In this document: positions 50,011-64,000 of the stretch, piece by piece
Layout of the letters: every line of letters starts with the position of its first letter
How positions within the stretch are numbered: the first letter of the stretch is position 1
Origin: Siphlonurus alternatus
Lineage: Eukaryota > Arthropoda > Insecta > Ephemeroptera > Siphlonuridae
Length of the DNA: 64,000 nt
Direction: 5' to 3'
Assembly (NCBI GenBank): GCA_949825025.1
Contig: OX463780.1
Coordinates: forward strand, 33,460,979-33,524,978
Position numbers and translations under genes: made by a program
The notes under the pieces: generated by a model
The model's database searches: none
Told to the model about the DNA's origin: nothing
Seen by the model: only the letters and a program-made list of their open reading frames with translations

Positions 50011-53000
50011 AGATGATAAATATTTAATACATGTTTTTACAATCACAATTAAATATAATCAATCATAAAAATACATTGAAAATTTATATATGTACAATTT
50101 TCAATGGTACCTTTCTCATTATCTGAGTATATATTTATAATATGTAAATTATCTTGAAGAGCACTAGACTTCTTACATCACACATGGAGGGATGAGCTGG
50201 TTCATTATCATGCAGATGAGAGCCAGCTAACTAAGTAGTACGTGGTTCTCATGGATCCATAGACGTCTAAACTGTAGACATACATTAGGGTAGACCAAGC
50301 AAAATTAGGCAAACATGATTATTGACGGGGATTATTACTTTTAATCAATACAATAGGTGACTTGTAAATATAAAATATAGCCTTTGTTCACATGGATTAG
50401 GGGACGCTGTAATAATAAAAAATATACCATAAATATCGAATTAATTTTTTATCAATTATATACTTGTACATAATACAGTAAATTTGTAAATTTTGTACGT
50501 TTGAAGGGGGATAATAATTGTTAGAGGTAGAAAAATTAGTTCTTTTTTTAATCAATGTGTGCAAAGTAATGGACATTAAATCAATATATTCATGTAAAAA
50601 GTATTTTATAAAAAAAATTGACATAATTTTTTTAACATGATGTTTCGAAGACGAGGTGAAGCCTCCATATTTTTTAAAATTCTGTCGGATCTACATTTAG
50701 TACATCCATGGACGTGTCTGGTCTTGCTCGTCGCACTTGACCCTTCTCCACAGACAAGTGCTCTGCAGCCAGGTGACCCTCCGCTCGCATCAAATGGAGA
50801 GGAAAATGGTCCATCCTTTATCCTCCCTCTCACCTTTACATGTCACCTGCGTGATTGCTTGCTTACTCAATCATATGTCAGACTCGTTATACAACAAATG
50901 TAATTCTATAACTTTGTAGCAGGTTAAAGGCTATTTTTATAAGTAACAATGTAAAGAAACGATAAAAAAATGTATTTTTTATTTGGAACCAATGAAAAGG
51001 ATTATTTTTGTTAAGCTTATGACAGGTTCAATTAAATATTAATCATACTCGAATGTTAAATTTCTGCACTTGAAAATAAAAATTTGATGTCCTGGAAATG
51101 TTATAATTCATAATACATACTAATCTCTGGTAATATAAAAGATAGGTGCAGTACATGTATATGATACAAAAACTTAAAAAAAAAAAAATGATAGTTCATA
51201 CAATCTTCATCTGTAATGTAGTATCGAAAAAATTATTTAAGTGGAAAATTTGTTTTTTGGGTATATAGGTACTTTCCTTAAGGTAATTCATCAATAATTA
51301 ACTGCATCTATAAAAGAACCAAAGATAATTTCAAATAAATATATAACATTATAATGTTTCTTACTTTAAAATATAATAATTATAACATATTATAAAATTT
51401 ATCAAATAAATTGGCGTCCTTCCTTGCATACAAGACTCCTGACTAACCTGCCATAAAATTCCACGCTGTCAATAAGGTCACATGTTAAGTAACACGAGTA
51501 ATCGTGTTTGTTAATTAAAAAAATCATTTCTTAATTACTCCAAATTCTATCTGTCATAGTAATACACATTGATGACACACGCTTGTATGGAAGTGCAGCT
51601 TTCAGTCTATAATCCTTTGGTGCCATGTAATCTTTAATTTCTGCAAATTCTTATTTCAGACTTAAAAATACAAAGGAAGAAAAATGCTTAATTATACTTT
51701 CTTAATTATTCAACTCATTAAAAATAAACTTATTTTAATTATTTTCTCCCCTGCACTTTTTGTATTATTACTGCTTTTTAGTTAAGGGTGCTTCATTCTA
51801 TAATAATTCAATCCTACATCACAGTTTTTACAACTCAACAAGTATTTTTTATGGTATTTGCTACAAAAGAATATTTATTTTTACTTTTTTTTTATGAAAA
51901 AAAAAACATCGATATTATTTGCAGTATTATCTCCTCTCCCCTCGCCTGTACTTGCAACAGACTGCTACCACCCTCATTCATTGCTAGTTACATTCTGCCG
52001 TGATGTAACACAAAACCATTCGTCTTATTGATAACTAATTACAGGATTGTACTCTTCCTTACAACTAAAATTGTATCATTTTAAAGCAATGTCACCAAAT
52101 GTTATTTAACACGCAAGCATAGAGAAATATGTTGTAACACAAAACACTTGTCTTATTGATAACTATAATAATTACATCTTTCTTATAACTATATAAAAAT
52201 TGTGTCACTTTTAAAGCAATAATTAATCTCACACACTTACTGTTAGATTTGATATTAAAAGCTTGCATAAAATTCAGAAGTAAGTTTTAAAATTGTGGCA
52301 ACATTTTGTTCCATATTTGTAAAGTTCAACTAGAGATCATAAATAAGGTTTCACCAAATTAAGGAGTATATTGTACTGTATACAGTATAAGAGGTTTAAA
52401 TTTTAGACTGAATAAAATATTAAAACTTTTATAATGTACTGCTCAGCCGGAACACATGCATCGTCACATATTGATATAAAAATAACAACAAAAATCTAAT
52501 ATGGTGTTTATTATATTCTGTCCATTATTTGGATAAAATTAAGCTATTAAAGAGTTTAAATTATTTTTTATATCTTGTATTTTTTTATTTAAAAAAACAA
52601 ATATATTGGAATTTTGTGATTGTTTATACCATCATATATAGAAAAGATTTCAATTAGATAATAGTCATAGTAAAATTTATTAATATCATAATGTTTTTTT
52701 TTATTAACCTTAGAAAGACACTAGGTATTAAAAAATTTATGTCACTGACGCAGATAAAAAAATGCAATTACAAGATTAATTTTTTTACTTTTTATGTTTT
52801 GCATTTTAAATTTTTTTTATATGCATTATTTTTTTATTTCTTTATTTTTTACTGTTTCATATGATAACATCTTTAAATTATCGATACCAATTTCAGAGAC
52901 AAAACGTTTTTGTTTGCAGAATATAAAGTTATAACACTCACTACTAAACATGCATGTACCCTAACTGAATACAGAAAACAGAATTAAATAACAAAAACGT

Positions 53001-53236
53001 TCCAAATCATTAGGTATAAAGAGCATCATGGTTTAGTCAGAAACGACAGAAATAAATATCGTATTATATTTCTACTTTGTGTCAAATGACTTCATTTTCA
53101 TCATATGAAATTTTTCCTATGAAAACTATAATTTTATTTCCTAACGTTTAATCAGGCAATACATGAACTATAAATATTCATTTTATTATTATAATCATTC
53201 ATAATATAATCTGAATGGTATTATATAATTTTGTCT

Positions 53237-53279
<43 letters not shown>

Positions 53280-54623
53280 AAATACAGAAGATAATGGATA
53301 CATTATGCAGAGGCAAGCATGTAAAGGAGTTGTGTAAAGTGGCGTCTAATTTATGATCGTCGTCAAGTCACCGCAGCACAACCCCCCGAACATTCAACGC
53401 AGCTCCAACACTGGACTTACTCTAACATGCAAATCTGTGCACTACAAAACGGGGTGGTAATTGAACTGTATGAACATTAACACCCGAGTGGCCCATCTCT
53501 CATTCTCCCTCCCCTTAATAGAAAAAACTGACCGGCAATCAGAGATACAACTTGCACCCTTTCTGCACCAAATTTACGTTGGCGTCGTGGCGGTGAAAAG
53601 CGGCGATCTGTTGTATACAGCATCCTCGTTTGACTTGCAAATTTACAAAGAGGGGGAAGGGGGGGGGTCATCAATGTGGCTTCCCTCCATGTCTGTGACG
53701 TCACTTGCACCTAGTTGCATTGCCAGACAGTCAGTAATCAATACATTGCACATTCAAGTGGAAATGGTATTTGTAAATGCAATTATACAGTAATATTCAA
53801 TGCAATTTTCAGTTTAATTATTCTCAATAATTACAAATGCTTTGTATTAAATGTACTTTACAATTAACTTAAATTATACTGAATCTCCTAGCTAGTTTAA
53901 ATGTATATATAAATAGAGTGAGTATATTATTGAACAGAAAGGTATATATTATCATTGATATTACGCGTGCTGGCACTTAATAATTGAACGTATGCAAATA
54001 GACCCTTGACTCGACAGCTGATGTGAAGTACTATTTATGTAATGATGTTTAGTACAATCAGCTGCTACGTACTTGAAATTTATTATTATTATTATAAAAA
54101 ATTTGAATGACAACTTTCTCACGCTCATTGCACGATACTTTTTTTTTTCACTTGGATAAAGAAAGAAATGATCCGTTTGTGTGTTTTAAGTTGCGATTAT
54201 GACAAAGAAAATGTCAGATATCAAAACCTTGTCACGCGTCATTTATGTTAGTTTTTCTCTTACCCCACAAGTATGCAAAACAAGTGAAAATGCACCCTCA
54301 GATGTTTGCCGGAGAGACAAACTGATTATCGCGATATCTCGCGTCATATTCTCGTCGCCTCTCACGCGCGATGAAACATCATCCACATTTTTATATCTGC
54401 AAGATACGATCAGAGGTAATTGGAAATATGTAAATGTTCACCACGTTCTTTTGTACTCAAATCTTTTAAAATATAAAAAAGAAAACATTGAGGTTTTTAT
54501 ATTTTTGTTATGACTTCTTTTACGGTTTATAAAAATTTATTGAAATTGAATGCAAAATAGATACCGATATTCTGTTTTGAGACAAAAAAAAAAAAAAAAA
54601 AAAACGTAATTTTGTATCTCAAC
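50011..54623. other. AT-rich gene desert with islands
   Basis: No exon is supported. GC-richer islands lie at 50640-50880, 53340-53760 (TGACGTCA at 53696) and 54210-54420 (CpG-rich, with ATCGCGATATCTCGCG). A (TA)n tract occupies 53238-53277. Open frames of up to 110 codons overlap the islands but run on both strands and show no domain. Confidence 0.4.
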
Positions 54624-55014
54624 AATAGACAATAATGGTTGCATTTTTTTATTTCATAATTAGAAAATATACATAAAATTATGCTTTTCTGAATTTTTTC
54701 GGATTTTTTGGAGTGCGGGAAGTAATTTTAAAAAAATATTTAAAATACCTGAATTTGGGTGGTACACCTGATGGGACAACCGTGACGTCATTTGTCGTGC
54801 TGTGATTGGCTGTTGATGATGTCACGGCTGCTGTGATTGGCTGTTGATGACGTCACGGTTGTCCCATCAGGTGTACCACCCAAATTCAGACATTTTAAAT
54901 ATTTTTTTAAAATTAGTTCCCGCACTCCAAAAAATCTGAAAAAATTCAGGAAAGCTTAATTTCATGTATATTTTCTAATTATGAAATAAAAAAATGCAAC
55001 CATTATTGTCTATT
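54624..55014. mobile_element. Foldback element, CRE-bearing family, member 3
   Basis: Arms of about 165 bp start AATAGACAATAATGG and end with its complement. The arm body shares the GATTTTTT-GAG and GCGGGAAGTA-TTTTAAAAA region with member 1. The centre holds a direct duplication, GTGATTGGCTGTTGATGA, each copy followed by a GTCACGG word. TGACGTCA occurs at 54783 and 54848. Confidence 0.8.
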
Positions 55015-57321
<2,307 letters not shown>

Positions 57322-57896
57322 AACTAGACATACGTAATCCGTCTATTACATCAGCCACAGGTGAAGGCGATGTTGCATTATTCCCATTGATTACGATTAT
57401 TTCAACAGGAGAGCTGTCCCCCCGCCAACCACCCACCAGTTCTAAACCCCACCCCCGTGAACATAAAGGGTGAATGATCAATACCATGCACTCCGAACTG
57501 AAAATCCGACCGTCAAAATAAGTCTGCATAAAATACTTAGTTAGGTTTTGATCTACAAAAATGACAGTTCTACCTTATCAATAATTTATTTATTTAATTT
57601 TTAAGAATTATATATTGTTTCATATTTCAAGGAGATATTCAAATCATATATGTAAATAATTTATCAACATACTTTATCATGTAACGTGGATAATTTATGA
57701 ATTTTATGAATTTTTACCAGCATGTTTGAAAGAAATAAAAACCAGTAAACTTTTTCGCACAAAATTAAAGAATGTATTGATCAATAAAGAGTTTTACTCT
57801 ATTAAAGCTTTTGAGAGTAATAAAATGTCTGAAAAAGTATTATCAGGATTATAAAATAAACAAAATTATAAATTTACATATACATTGTATTGACTG

Positions 57897-57962
57897 ATAT
57901 ATATATATGTATGTATATGTATATATACATATATGTATGTGTGTGTATATGTGTATGTGTAT

Positions 57963-58020
<58 letters not shown>

Positions 58021-58035
58021 ATATATATATGTATG

Positions 58036-58068
<33 letters not shown>

Positions 58069-58070
58069 GT
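57897..58070. repeat. Complex (TA)/(TG)/(TATG) microsatellite
   Basis: About 170 bp of alternating purine-pyrimidine repeat. Open frames on both strands here are artefacts of the repeat. Confidence 0.95.
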
Positions 58071-59189
58071 TCCACATAAACTAAAATTTATCAGTATTAA
58101 TGGTGACTTTGGCTTGTATTTTGTTTTTATTATTATTGTCAGTGATTGTGTTTGATAGTGTTAAATAACTTATGTAAATGTGTTTAAGTTTGATGTTTTT
58201 ATGTTGTATTTTGTCCAATTTTGACTTGAACATATGTTTGTCTTGTACAACCAAAAAGAAGTTCCAAAATAAAAAATAAATAAATAAATAAATAAAAATT
58301 ATATTTATTCATGCAGTGTTGAAAGAAACGGCTAAGTATCGCACGTCATGCAGGAGATTTAATTTGCACACCTTGAAGCATATCAAATGTGAGTTTACTT
58401 TATATTTTACATATATGTATAATTAAAGTTACATTTACTTATTATAATCAATGATAGTCATTATTACGGAATGAAAGGATTAAAAGCTATTAACCAGCAC
58501 ATAATACGTAACGTAATCATTTTTCTGACATGAATAATCTAACAACTCATCATTCTAATACTCATGGGAATATTTAAAATAAAAAATTTATGTTGATGGC
58601 AAAGGGTTGTTAATAGAGGGGCTACTTTCAGACAGGGATTAACTTGTGATTATTACAGTAAGTAGCCCCGCCCCCTTGCACGCATCTCGTGTGCAACCAA
58701 GACGCTCAGGGGCGAGCATTACGTCTGTAAATTCTACAGTTTATTACGTAATTATGTGAAGATGTGTTCTTTTCTTGTGTTCTGCTAAAGGATTAGAACA
58801 TTAGAATATAATTAAAGTTTTATTTTTTACTGAAATAAATAATTAATGTATTTATGGGTATTGATTATTCCTTTAAAAATGTTACGTACATTATTGTGTA
58901 CTGATGATAGAAGAAATATTTGGTAACATTTTAATGGGATAAACTGTACCTACAAAATATTGCATGATTGCTCATCTCATGTCAGCTGATTATAATAGTT
59001 CGAAAGTTCACATAAATATTTTTGTATGTACAGGTATTATGTATACAAAATTTATAATATGTATATTATACAATATGAGTTTCGAAAAAAAAAAAAAATG
59101 CAATTGAGTAAATTGTGAGGAGTATGTTTTAGTAATTTTTCGCCATCCGATTATGCAATATATGCATACAAGTATCAACATTTGAAAGA

Positions 59190-59285
59190 AAACAGAAGTC
59201 CCCACCGGGCTTCGAGCGCCGAGTCTTCCTGGTGATAACCGGTCAAGTCAGGTGCTTGACAATATCACGCTATCCAATCAAAAGT
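59190..59285 (-). mobile_element. Possible tRNA-derived SINE fragment
   Basis: On the minus strand a TAGCGTGATATTG word resembling an A box is followed about 40 bases later by GCTCGAAGCCCGG, close to the B-box consensus. The arms do not fold into a full cloverleaf, so a decayed tRNA or SINE head is likelier than a functional gene. Confidence 0.35.
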
Positions 59286-61374
59286 AGAATTACAAATAAA
59301 GTATTGAGTAAATTGTGGTCTGTAAATTCTCAAGAACGCAACAGGGTTTATTATAGAATTTCATGAAAGTATGAAAACAAATTACTAATAAAAAAATTCT
59401 CTTTTTAATCAATTTTCATTTCAGTACTTCACATGCAAATGAAATTATATTAGGAATGGATCTACTGTAATTAACCAACATTTTTTTAAATTTATTATAT
59501 AATATACTGTATATTATATTAAAATGTTGAATTTTTATTATCATTCATTTTTATGACATTTTGGTCAATTATATTATATAATAATAGAGAGATGTAATTA
59601 TTATATAACATCAACTTAAGAAAATAATAATAATTTATCAAAATATAGCTTGTACTTGTAAATTTTTTTAATTATTATTTTAAATATTTGTACTAAATTT
59701 TAATAAATTGTCAATTTAAAAAAGTTGATACACCTTTCTAGTTACACAAAATTATAATGCAATACAAGTATTCCAAAAAGATACACCATATAAATAAAAA
59801 AAAAATGTAAAATATACAAAGTTATAAATCATGGTAATAAACTTTTCACCTGCATTTAAACAATATTTTTGTGACACTCATAAAAAATAAATAAAATAAA
59901 ACGAAGCGGAAAGCTAATGTTATTTTGAACAGGTCGGCGGCACGTCAGTCACTTGATGAGTCACTGATGATGCGGGGCGTCCGGGTGTGAAAACGTCACT
60001 AGGGGGGAGACACACGTCAAGTCGAGAGCACCACTACAATGACGGCTTCACGCAGAGACAAGAGAGAGGATAGCACTAATGACAGCACTTGACGACGCGC
60101 TTGCCTGCAAATCTGTTGCCAATTTGTAGCTCTTGTTCAAGTGAAATGTGCATGTGCATCTGTTTAATTCTCAAGTGTATATTCTTCACTAGGCCTATTT
60201 TATTATAATTGAAGTACTATCAAATAGAGCAACCATATTTTTTTTTCATCATTATAGGGTGTTCTTTTTTTATATATGTTGTAATTTTATAAATGTTTAT
60301 AAATATGGTTTTTGATATGATGAAAATAATAATTGGCTTTTTGTTGTTAAAAAGAAGATGACATGTCGAGCGCATACAAAGAGTACTCAAAGGAACCCTG
60401 CGGCCTCATGCACTCGGACATACGTAAACTGATCCCACTTAGATCATGTATGGCATATGTCAGAAGCAAAGTGTATGTCCATCCAATGTCTCCCTCCTGT
60501 CTTTTTATTGATTAACTCTCCCCTTATAACGTGAAAATTGAAAAGAATATTTTCATAAACTTCAACGTGTTTTTGCTTTGTAAATATTTATCTTAGTTTT
60601 TTGTTATCTCATAATGATATTGTTTATAAAATAAATTATTTTCTTTTTTCAATAAAATAATTAATTAAAACAGTATGAATACATAAAAATAATAGTGTCA
60701 ATGAGGGAGAGCATAAAAAGAAACGAAAAAATGTGATACTGCAGTACATAAAAAAATCTAAGATTTATTGTTTAATGGATATTTATTAATTTTACATTAT
60801 CTAAAATGAACTTAACAAGCTAGATTTTTGTCTTTTCCTTTATTAAATTTAAATTACAACTATTTTATTTTTAATTTTTCTATTCTTTGTGCTACTTAAA
60901 GTTTACTTAATGCAAGTATTATTTTTGTGTTAGTGCATAATATTTTATCTTAATGATAGTTCCTTTTAATTAATTTCAATCGACTGCAGTAATATTAAAA
61001 CATTTGAATTTTAATATCGAAGAAGTGTGGTTCATGCTTTAAACTATAATGGAATAAACTTTTAAATTTTGTATAAATAGAACGCGTCTGCATTTAAATG
61101 CTATATTTATAGTGTACAATATTGACCCATAATAACATTATACCACAGTGTACTATTACGTTTTTAAATGAACCAAGTCCTCGGGGAATTTCCATTTCAT
61201 CAAGCATGTGCTAACTATAACGTAATGAAAACAATGTGGATCAGGTGGCTTATATTATAAATGAGAATATTTTTTTTATAAACAAAAGTCTGCATTTTAT
61301 TACAAAGTGTGTGCAACAAAGTGTCTCGACATCCCCTATCTATATAATGATTCAGTTACATATATATACCGTGG

Positions 61375-61435
61375 ACAACTGATGACATGAATACAGAAGG
61401 GCAATTGAGAGTGCAAAATCCCATTCATTTTTATG
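61375..61435 (+). repeat. Dispersed repeat D1, copy 2
   Basis: Second copy of the 25780-25860 sequence in the same orientation. It shares AGAAGGGCAAT, GAGAGTGCAAA and TCCCATTCATTTTTAT. Confidence 0.55.
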
Positions 61436-62265
61436 ACCTAGCTTTTATAGTTTATATAAATGATGTGTCTAAATCACAGTATACACTTTTGCAAATATCT
61501 CATAGCTTGGTGTTAGGTAGAAAATATGATACTATTGCTTTAATAATGACCTCCATATTTTGTCAAAAGTCCAAACACATTTCATGACACAAATTGCTTT
61601 TATAGTAATGACACTATTCTAAAATTACAAATAACTCCAAAATTTCATTTAATAATAATGGTAGTAACAAAGTTTGAGTTCCAAAACTAATTTAATTATC
61701 TTTAGATAACATAAATATTCAATTAAACCCTTTATACATGTTACAGAGAAAGACTCGGTCGTGAGAAATACAGTACGATGGAATTCACAAACTTTTTACA
61801 ATAGATTTAAAAAAAAAATCAATAAAATATTCTTTTATTACTGATTAAAATCAAACTGATAGGTGATCAACGCAGGTAAAAAAAAATAGATATGCTGGTA
61901 TTTTTTATAAGCAATTTTGTCACGCTCATGATTCTAAAAAAGGGTTCAATTGTGGTTTTTAAGTGTTTTTTGCAATTAAATAGCTATAAATATTGGGATG
62001 TGCAATTCACTTGTATACAATTGTTAAAAATAACTAACACTTGACCATATTTTTTTGATATCTTTTTTATCTACAGTATAAAGGCATTGATTTTTTTATT
62101 TGAACAAGTTTTGACTTCTCTCTCTTCTTATGATTACTTCAATTGTCACGTCCAATCTTGCACTTAGACGTTATATAGTTATAAAAATAAAATTGCTAGA
62201 CCCACATAACCCTTATAACGTAAAATCCTATTGTTGAAAATGTCCGAGAAGCCTCCCTTCTGTGT

Positions 62266-62500
62266 CACAAATTGAATCTCTCACCCCTCAGTATGACATT
62301 TATGACGGCGAGTCTATCTCTGAATAAACATATGAATGTTTCTCTTCTTGGCACTGCATGGGATCTTTGCACATAACCGTAAACTTTCTACGTAGAACAC
62401 TTGCTACTATGACGTATAAGTAAGGGGATGATATGATAATATGTGGGATCAGTGAGCCGTAGGTTTACAGTCATAAATACGGCGGCTGCCAGCTGATTCC
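62266..62500 (+). repeat. Dispersed repeat D2, copy 2
   Basis: Second copy of 27284-27537 in the same orientation. D1 precedes D2 in both places, which suggests an old segmental duplication. Confidence 0.7.
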
Positions 62501-62911
62501 TTGCTGATTGCTAGCAATCACATTCACTCGATCATGTTGAGTCGTGTGTAGAGGATGAGGGGAAGATAATTTGTGGCCAAGATTCAATTTGATTATATAA
62601 GAATATTGATGTAAATAATATTGATTTTTTTTATTTTGACTACCTCCTGGATTAGCTATTTTAATTAAAAATCAAGAAAGCATGTCATAAGATTGTATAA
62701 TAATAAAAACGGTGCATTTCTTTAGCTTAAGTCGTGAAATTTTTATGATTTCTTTGAACAAAAACTTAACATAAAACTAACATCATAAAATTCAATTTTA
62801 TGTATTTTTTTTAAGAGGATTATCTACGTATTTATTATATTTAAGACTCTTATTTTTCTTATACTTTTTAATAAGACTAATGAAATGTTTTTATTTCACA
62901 GCTGCACTTAT

Positions 62912-62997
62912 TATATAAAAGTCCACCTCGGGACTACACCATTCACCTCTGCATGATTTGACAACGATATAATTTGCAGATTTGAAATTTCAGAGAG
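62912..62997 (+). promoter_or_regulatory. TATA promoter and apparent untranslated first exon
   Basis: TATATAAAA at 62912-62920 is followed 30 bases later by an initiator-like ATTCACC. About 55 bases on, CAGAGAG precedes a strong donor, GTAAGA, at 62998. The leader has only a tiny ATG frame. This layout (TATA, short leader, donor) resembles that proposed for L2, so a gene may continue to the right, beyond position 64000. Confidence 0.35.
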
Positions 62998-63000
62998 GTA

Positions 63001-64000
63001 AGAAAATTTAGAAAGGCACGTCCCAGCTTATAACCAATCTCCATATTAGTTCACCAACGTCTTCGTAAAATTATATACTGCATAGCAAATGTCCACAAAT
63101 ATTATAGAGCAGGAGTATAAATTTCGTGATGTATCAAGGTGTACAACTAAAATATAGAGAATCGTACGTTCGTTATTCCAGCCTGCTTGCCGGCACTGTA
63201 GTTTTAATTTACAAAGTATTAATTTTAGTATACTCTAGATAGGTAATAAGAGTAACCAGTTTAACCAAACAAGTATATATATTTATATCACCAATATGTA
63301 GACTAAATGATGATAACATAGAATATAAATTTCTAATGATGTTACCCAAAACTGCATTCAGAAGTAATTTTCTATAAGCTATATACACTATATTATAATA
63401 ATCATTTTTGCAATCTGAGTCTCTTTATTTACTGTAGCAGATTATTATCATTCTCGTAATATTGATGTTGTTTATGAATCTAGTATTGTAAATAATACAA
63501 GGATTAAGTACAGGTCAACGTCCTATATAACTTTTCTTCCCCAAGTACCCGCATGAACACAATCATCCCCATGACGCAGTCGCACGCTCCGGATCACGCG
63601 TGCGTCTACTTATGAGGGCTTGTCATTACATGCACTTTGGGCGTGAGAGATGCACAGAAAGGGTTGACACGTGACTCGATACTGACCGACGTTCTGACCA
63701 GCACAAAATGTTGACCGTCGTCTCAATACCAGTTTAGAAATCAAAGTAACGCTCTATATATAAGTTCCTAATAGCCAAAACCCTTTTTATTGTTATAAAG
63801 AAGGGGAGAGATGTTAAAAACCAGTGGTCATTTGACACTCGATACGGGTGGAGAGAATGAAAAGAGAGAAATAATTACATCGCGCTGCACAATGAATAAA
63901 AGTTGGCAAGGGGATGAATATTATATAATAGAGGGGAGGAATGACGCTAACTGTGAAGAGTGTTTTTTTGTTGGGAAATCAGAGTAACTCGTCCTATTGT
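63001..64000. other. AT-rich right flank with one GC-richer island
   Basis: No exon could be supported. The segment 63530-63730 is GC- and CpG-richer and carries CACGTG at 63669, with CACGCGTGCG near 63595. If the promoter at 62912 is real, this is its first intron. Confidence 0.4.

Larger units (their letters stand above)
58071..62260. other. AT-rich gene desert with islands
   Basis: No secure exon. GC-richer islands lie at 58615-58740, 59930-60120 and 60360-60515. The last holds a 50-codon frame (60363-60515) starting MSSAYKEYSKEPCGLMHSD, which I cannot assign. Repeat copy D1b lies at 61375-61435. An AAAT tandem run occurs at 58267-58297. Confidence 0.4.

Noticed and set aside
53461..53793. 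110-codon plus-strand open frame
   Set aside because: It overlaps a GC-richer island with a G run, an opposing frame of 77 codons is also open, and there is no domain, splice context or promoter.
54199..54513. 104-codon plus-strand open frame
   Set aside because: No recognisable domain; its end runs into AT-rich low-complexity sequence, and no promoter or splice signals fit.

Overview
This is a eukaryotic, strongly AT-rich window, most likely from an arthropod (crustacean or chelicerate-like; I cannot resolve further). The clues are four spliced genes with GT-AG introns, TATA boxes, AATAAA signals, c-type lysozymes with a single phase-0 coding intron, many foldback/MITE-type repeats and very long (CT)n/(GA)n and (TA)n microsatellites. 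There is no sign of bacterial or viral gene organisation.

Layout. (1) 1.8-9.2 kb: a seven-exon plus-strand gene for a seven-finger C2H2 zinc-finger protein (524 aa by my splicing). Its introns hold a MITE, two foldback elements and an inverted Penelope-like remnant with hammerhead-ribozyme-like cores. (2) 9.2-14.3 kb: an AT-rich spacer with a 131-bp tandem duplication, a GC-rich promoter-like island with a possible first exon at 12.9 kb, and a 560-bp foldback. (3) 14.3-20.6 kb: three copies of an unidentified repeat, here called R1, carrying two CCAAT boxes and a TATA-like box at fixed spacing. Two copies form an inverted repeat around a minus-strand c-type lysozyme (L1). (4) 20.6-35 kb: an AT-rich gene desert with short GC-richer islands, a large foldback, a tRNA-derived SINE-like unit and microsatellites. 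(5) 34.9-40.4 kb: a tandem pair of plus-strand c-type lysozymes (L2, L3; 15 differences in 146 aa by eye). They have similar upstream motifs, an apparent promoter duplication, and a reverse-transcriptase relic between them. (6) 40.4-64 kb: another gene desert with a divergent 5S-rRNA-like unit, foldbacks, a 218-bp tandem repeat, a CCAAT/TATA promoter-like block at 49.1-49.3 kb, islands with TGACGTCA and CACGTG motifs, and a TATA box plus apparent untranslated first exon at 62.9 kb that may open a gene beyond the window.

How the genes relate. The three lysozymes are secreted muramidases with both catalytic residues and all eight cysteines. By hand count the mature L1 is acidic (about -3) and L2 and L3 are basic (about +5 and +7). 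This fits a digestive-versus-immune split but does not prove it. The zinc-finger gene is a putative nuclear DNA-binding regulator with no visible link to the lysozymes. No defence system, CRISPR array or operon is present. The least explained feature is R1, followed by the 5S-like unit and the CRE-bearing foldback family.
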